In this document: positions 60,920 through 64,000 of the stretch, piece by piece | How the letters are laid out: every line of letters begins with the position of its first letter | How positions within the stretch are numbered: position 1 is the first letter of the stretch | Origin: Syntrophobacteraceae bacterium | Lineage (GTDB): Bacteria; Desulfobacterota; Syntrophobacteria; Syntrophobacterales; Syntrophobacteraceae | Assembly: GCA_025454175.1 (NCBI GenBank) | Contig: JALOOX010000001.1 | Coordinates: 124,001 to 188,000, forward strand | Length of the DNA: 64,000 bases | Direction: 5' to 3' | The notes under the pieces: model-generated | Told to the model about the DNA's origin: nothing | Databases searched by the model: none | Seen by the model: the letters and a program-made list of their open reading frames with translations, nothing else | Made by a program: the position numbers and the translations under genes

Positions 60920-61675
60920 ATGAGAGCCGTCAGAAAAATCGTTGAAATCGATGAGGAGCGCTGTGACGGGTGCGGCCTGTGCGTGCTGTCCTGCGCCGAG
61001 GGAGCTATCCAGATCGTGGAGGGGAAAGCCCGGCTGGTGTCCGAATCCTACTGCGATGGCCTCGGGGCGTGCCTCGGGGAATGCCCCCAGGGGGCCCTCC
61101 GCGTCATCGAGCGCGAGTCCGAGGAATTCGACCCGGAAGCCGTCGAGGAGTACCTCAAGCAAATGGGGAATCAGCAACCTCTCCACGCGCCGGCGGCGCC
61201 GGCTCACGGCGGATGCCCGTCGGCTCGGATCCGGACCTTTGAGGTGGTCTGCGATGAATCCACCTCCCGGGGGACCGGCGGGACTTCCCCCTCGGCCCTT
61301 TCCCACTGGCCCGTTCAGCTGCGCCTGGTGCCGGCCAACGCCCCATTTCTGAAGTCAGCGGACCTGCTGGTTGCGGCGGACTGCGTGCCGGTGGCCTACC
61401 CCGATTTCCACCGGGATTTCCTGGCTGGCAAGGTCGTCCTCATCGGGTGCCCCAAGTTCGACAACCCGATGGAATACGTTCAGAAGTTCGCCGAGATCTT
61501 CAAGACCGCCGACGTGAAGCGCGTCACGGTGGTGGACATGGAGGTACCCTGCTGTTCTGCCCTCGGGATGATCGTGAGGAAGGGCCTCGAGGTGGCGGGG
61601 AAAAGCGTTCCCGTCGAGCAGGTCACCGTGTCCACCCGCGGGGGAATCCTCGACTCCAGCCGCAAAATCGCCTGA
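60920..61675 (+). CDS. 4Fe-4S ferredoxin-type protein
   Basis: Iron-sulfur protein of 251 residues. The N-terminal part carries two cluster motifs, CDGCGLCVLSCAEGAI and the variant CDGLGACLGECPQGA. The second domain (about 125-251) has ADLLVAADCVPVAYPDFHRDFL, LIGCPKFDN and VDMEVPCCSALG, with more conserved cysteines. This architecture is common next to hcp in anaerobes and may donate electrons to Hcp. It starts 107 bp after the HD gene, with CTTGATGGAG upstream. Confidence 0.87.
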   Translation: MRAVRKIVEIDEERCDGCGLCVLSCAEGAIQIVEGKARLVSESYCDGLGACLGECPQGALRVIERESEEFDPEAVEEYLKQMGNQQPLHAPAAPAHGGCPSARIRTFEVVCDESTSRGTGGTSPSALSHWPVQLRLVPANAPFLKSADLLVAADCVPVAYPDFHRDFLAGKVVLIGCPKFDNPMEYVQKFAEIFKTADVKRVTVVDMEVPCCSALGMIVRKGLEVAGKSVPVEQVTVSTRGGILDSSRKIA

Positions 61676-61998
61676 CCCGGGCATTTCACCGCGAAAACGC
61701 AAAGGAGCAAGGGGAGACGGGGACAATTCCCCGTCTCCCCTTGCTCCTTTGCCGTGATGAGACGGCTGTTACGTTTCAACATCTCGGAGCAGGCAGGAAT
61801 CACCCTCACAAACCCCCGTCCCTCCACGTCGCCGCCCACTCAAACCCCAGGTCCATCGGCCTTCGGGCTTTGCAGCGTATCAGCCTCCATGTTGCGAAAA
61901 GGGAGCGCATGTGCTACAAGTTCCGCATCCTGGGGTCTGCCCAGTCAACAAGCTGAAAATACAACAAAACTCCAGCATGAAAGAAACCGGTCGAACCG
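61676..61998. other. Interval of about 320 bp before leuS
   Basis: It holds the family C hairpin at 61685-61758 and otherwise nothing coding. I see no T-box or other leader element before leuS. Confidence 0.5.
61701..61750. terminator. 23-bp perfect hairpin (family C, copy 2) after the hcp operon
   Basis: Arms 61701-61723 and 61728-61750 are perfect complements (starting AAAGGAGCAAGGGG) with a 4-nt loop. The wider context 61685-61758 (TTCACCGCGAAAACGC on the left, GCCGTGATGA on the right) matches family C at 56315. It probably acts as a terminator for the hcp operon, ending CTCCTTT. Confidence 0.7.
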
Positions 61999-64000
61999 AT
62001 GAATCTGAAGTATTCGCCGCGCGGCATCGAAGAGAAATGGCAGAGAAACTGGGAAAAGGAGAGTCTATTCGCGGTGCGGGAGGATCCCACGCGAGAGAAG
62101 TACTACCTCCTCGAGATGTTCCCTTACCCGTCCGGCCGCATCCACATGGGGCACGTCCGCAATTACTCCATCGGTGACGTGGTGGCCCGGTTTCTGAGGA
62201 TGCGGGGATACAACGTGCTCCACCCCATGGGATGGGACGCCTTTGGAATGCCGGCCGAAAACGCCGCCATCAAGGCCAAAACCCACCCCGCCAGGTGGAC
62301 GTACGACAACATCGACTACATGCGCAGCCAGCTCAAGAAGCTCGGGTTCTCCTACGACTGGTCCCGCGAATTTGCGACCTGCGACGTGTCGTACTACCGC
62401 TGGGAGCAGCTCTTCTTCCTGAAGATGTTCGAAAAAGATCTGGCCTACCGGCGCAGCGCCTACGTCAACTGGTGCAACACCTGTCAGACGGTGCTGGCCA
62501 ACGAGCAGGTGGAGGACGGGGCCTGCTGGCGATGCGACCAGGCGGTGGTTCAGAAGCAGATGGAGCAGTGGTTCTTTCGGATCACGGACTACGTGGAGGA
62601 GCTCCTGGACCACACATACAAGCTGCCGGGTTGGCCCGAGCGGGTGCTCACCATGCAGCAGAACTGGATCGGGAAGAGCTTCGGGAGCAGGATCCATTTC
62701 CCGCTGGCCGACCTGGAGGGCAGCATCACCGTGTTCACCACCCGGGCCGACACTCTCTTCGGCGCCACGTTCATGAGCATCGCTCCGGAGCACCCGCTGG
62801 TCGAAAAGCTTTGCGCCGGAAAGCCCGAGCAGGCCGCCGTCATGGCCTTCGTGGAGAAGGCCAGGCAGGCCAAGCGTAGCGACCGGGAAACGGAAATCCT
62901 CGAAAAGGAGGGTGTCTTCACGGGGAGTTTTTGCATCAACCCCGCGACCGGGGAACGGATCCCCGTCTACGTCGCCAACTTCGTCGTGATGGAGTACGGG
63001 ACCGGTGCCGTGATGGCCGTTCCGGCCCATGATCAGCGCGATTTCGAGCTCGCCCGGAAATACGATCTTCCGGTCAGGGTGGTCATCAGGCCGGTGGATG
63101 CCGAACCGGTCGGCACCGAAGACCTGACTCGGGCCGACGAGGAGGACGGCGTGCTGGTGAATTCCGGAGAGCTCAGCGGCATGGGCTCGGCCGATGCTCG
63201 CGAGGCCATCACCCGGTTTCTCTCCGAAAAAGGACTGGGGGAGCTGACGGTTCAGTATCGGCTCCGGGACTGGGGGATCTCGCGCCAGCGCTACTGGGGG
63301 GCCCCCATTCCCATCATTTATTGCGAGCACTGCGGCGCCGTGCCGGTCCCCGAGGCCGATCTTCCGGTGATCCTGCCCACCGAGGTGGCCATGCTGGAAA
63401 ACGGTGCGTCCCCCCTGCCCTCCTACGAGCCCTTCGTGAAGACCACCTGTCCCAGGTGCAAGGGACCGGGCCGGCGGGAGACGGACACCATGGACACCTT
63501 CGTCGAGTCCTCCTGGTACTTCGCCCGCTTCGCCTGCGCCGACCACGACAAGGCCCCGCTGGACTTCCAGCGTGTGAAGTACTGGATGCCCGTCAACCAG
63601 TACATCGGGGGCATCGAGCACGCGGTGCTCCACCTGCTCTACTCGCGGTTTTTCACCAAGGTGCTGCGCGACCTGGGGTATCTCGAGGTGGACGAGCCCT
63701 TCCTGAACCTGCTGACCCAGGGCATGGTGATCAAGGACGGCGCAAAGATGAGCAAATCCAAGGGCAACGTGGTGGACCCCGACGAGATGGTCGAGACCCA
63801 CGGGGCCGACACGGTGCGGCTCTTCTGTCTCTTTGCCGCCCCGCCCGAAAAGGACCTGGAATGGAGCGCCCAGGGTGTCGAGGGCGCATCCCGGTTCCTC
63901 GGTCGCGTGTGGCGCCTGGTGGCCGATCACCACGACTCCCTGAGAGGGGTCGCTCCCTATGCTGGAAACGGCTCCATCGGGAGAGAGCTGGCCGGGCTCC
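61999..64000 (+). CDS. leuS: Leucyl-tRNA synthetase (3' end cut by window edge)
   Basis: Charges tRNA-Leu. The visible 667 residues include the N-terminal [17 protein letters not shown], the HIGH-like [14 protein letters not shown] (about 40-52), zinc-type cysteines (NWCNTCQ, CWRCDQ), the CP1 editing domain with TTRADTLFG and [14 protein letters not shown], and the KMSKS signature (583-587, [10 protein letters not shown]). The anticodon-binding end lies beyond the window. ATG 61999 has no strong ribosome site. Confidence 0.97.
   Translation, partial: MNLKYSPRGIEEKWQRNWEKESLFAVREDPTREKYYLLEMFPYPSGRIHMGHVRNYSIGDVVARFLRMRGYNVLHPMGWDAFGMPAENAAIKAKTHPARWTYDNIDYMRSQLKKLGFSYDWSREFATCDVSYYRWEQLFFLKMFEKDLAYRRSAYVNWCNTCQTVLANEQVEDGACWRCDQAVVQKQMEQWFFRITDYVEELLDHTYKLPGWPERVLTMQQNWIGKSFGSRIHFPLADLEGSITVFTTRADTLFGATFMSIAPEHPLVEKLCAGKPEQAAVMAFVEKARQAKRSDRETEILEKEGVFTGSFCINPATGERIPVYVANFVVMEYGTGAVMAVPAHDQRDFELARKYDLPVRVVIRPVDAEPVGTEDLTRADEEDGVLVNSGELSGMGSADAREAITRFLSEKGLGELTVQYRLRDWGISRQRYWGAPIPIIYCEHCGAVPVPEADLPVILPTEVAMLENGASPLPSYEPFVKTTCPRCKGPGRRETDTMDTFVESSWYFARFACADHDKAPLDFQRVKYWMPVNQYIGGIEHAVLHLLYSRFFTKVLRDLGYLEVDEPFLNLLTQGMVIKDGAKMSKSKGNVVDPDEMVETHGADTVRLFCLFAAPPEKDLEWSAQGVEGASRFLGRVWRLVADHHDSLRGVAPYAGNGSIGRELAGL

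Noticed and set aside
61751-61998. T-box or other leader before leuS
   Set aside because: No T-box consensus or specifier-loop layout was seen, and T-boxes are rare in this group.
62065-63933. Minus-strand open frame of 622 codons opposite leuS
   Set aside because: Antisense shadow of leuS with His/Gly-rich composition and no motif.

Overview
This 64 kb window is GC-rich Gram-negative chromosome from what looks like an anaerobic deltaproteobacterium (Desulfobacterota; a Syntrophobacter-like syntroph or sulfate reducer is my best guess, inferred only from gene content). The pointers are an LPS-export porin (LptD), a phenylacetate-CoA ligase/ACT/branched-chain ABC operon, a paired class III CoA-transferase operon, a NikKLMQ-type nickel/cobalt ECF transporter, a hybrid cluster protein under a Crp/Fnr (HcpR-like) regulator, and many two-component and chemotaxis proteins. 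Both window edges cut genes: paaK on the left and leuS on the right.

Layout. 0-7.8 kb: one operon for aromatic or branched-chain acid uptake and activation (paaK, ACT protein, livJHMGF, then an intact but active-site-less paaK paralog). 8.4-11.4 kb: HDOD protein and hybrid sensor kinase. 11.6-21.4 kb: housekeeping genes folC, lptD, rplM-rpsI, argC, truA, aspartate aminotransferase and pgi. 21.7-24.4 kb: two class III CoA-transferase subunits. 24.5-30.8 kb: a multi-PAS membrane kinase and xthA on the minus strand, then a PstS-like binding protein and a chemotaxis receptor. 31.1-39.9 kb: a complete 2-aminoethylphosphonate operon (three-gene ABC importer, phnX, a fused PbfA-like/PhnW double PLP enzyme, and a saccharopine-dehydrogenase-like gene), preceded by three direct repeats in helical phase. 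40-46.6 kb: a nickel/cobalt ECF system split over two strands, with NikK, a NikL broken into two genes, CbiM and an extended CbiQ on the minus strand, and an outer-membrane protein and a double CbiO with a His-rich linker on the plus strand. 46.8-50.4 kb: a UvrD-like helicase and a CoA-disulfide reductase-rhodanese fusion, tail to tail. 50.4-52.1 kb: repeat elements and two small exported proteins. 52.1-56.0 kb: tRNA-Glu and tRNA-Lys with, between them, a lower-GC segment bounded by a tRNA-Lys 3' repeat. It reads as a small genomic island carrying a two-gene module I do not recognise. 56.5-61.7 kb: an exported SagB-type nitroreductase, an HcpR-like regulator with operator-like palindromes, hcp, an HD-domain/zinc-ribbon protein and a ferredoxin-like protein. 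62-64 kb: leuS.

Intergenic DNA is rich in dispersed repeats. At least three families recur in the window, including a ~105-bp near-identical pair in inverted orientation flanking 43.5-50.7 kb and a palindromic element with a perfect 71-bp internal tandem duplication. No CRISPR array, rRNA, transposase or integrase was seen.

The strongest candidates for something new are the PbfA-PhnW fusion in the phosphonate operon, the tRNA-Lys island with its two overlapping unknown genes, the degenerate PaaK paralog kept in a transport operon, and the split NikL with a His-rich double CbiO.
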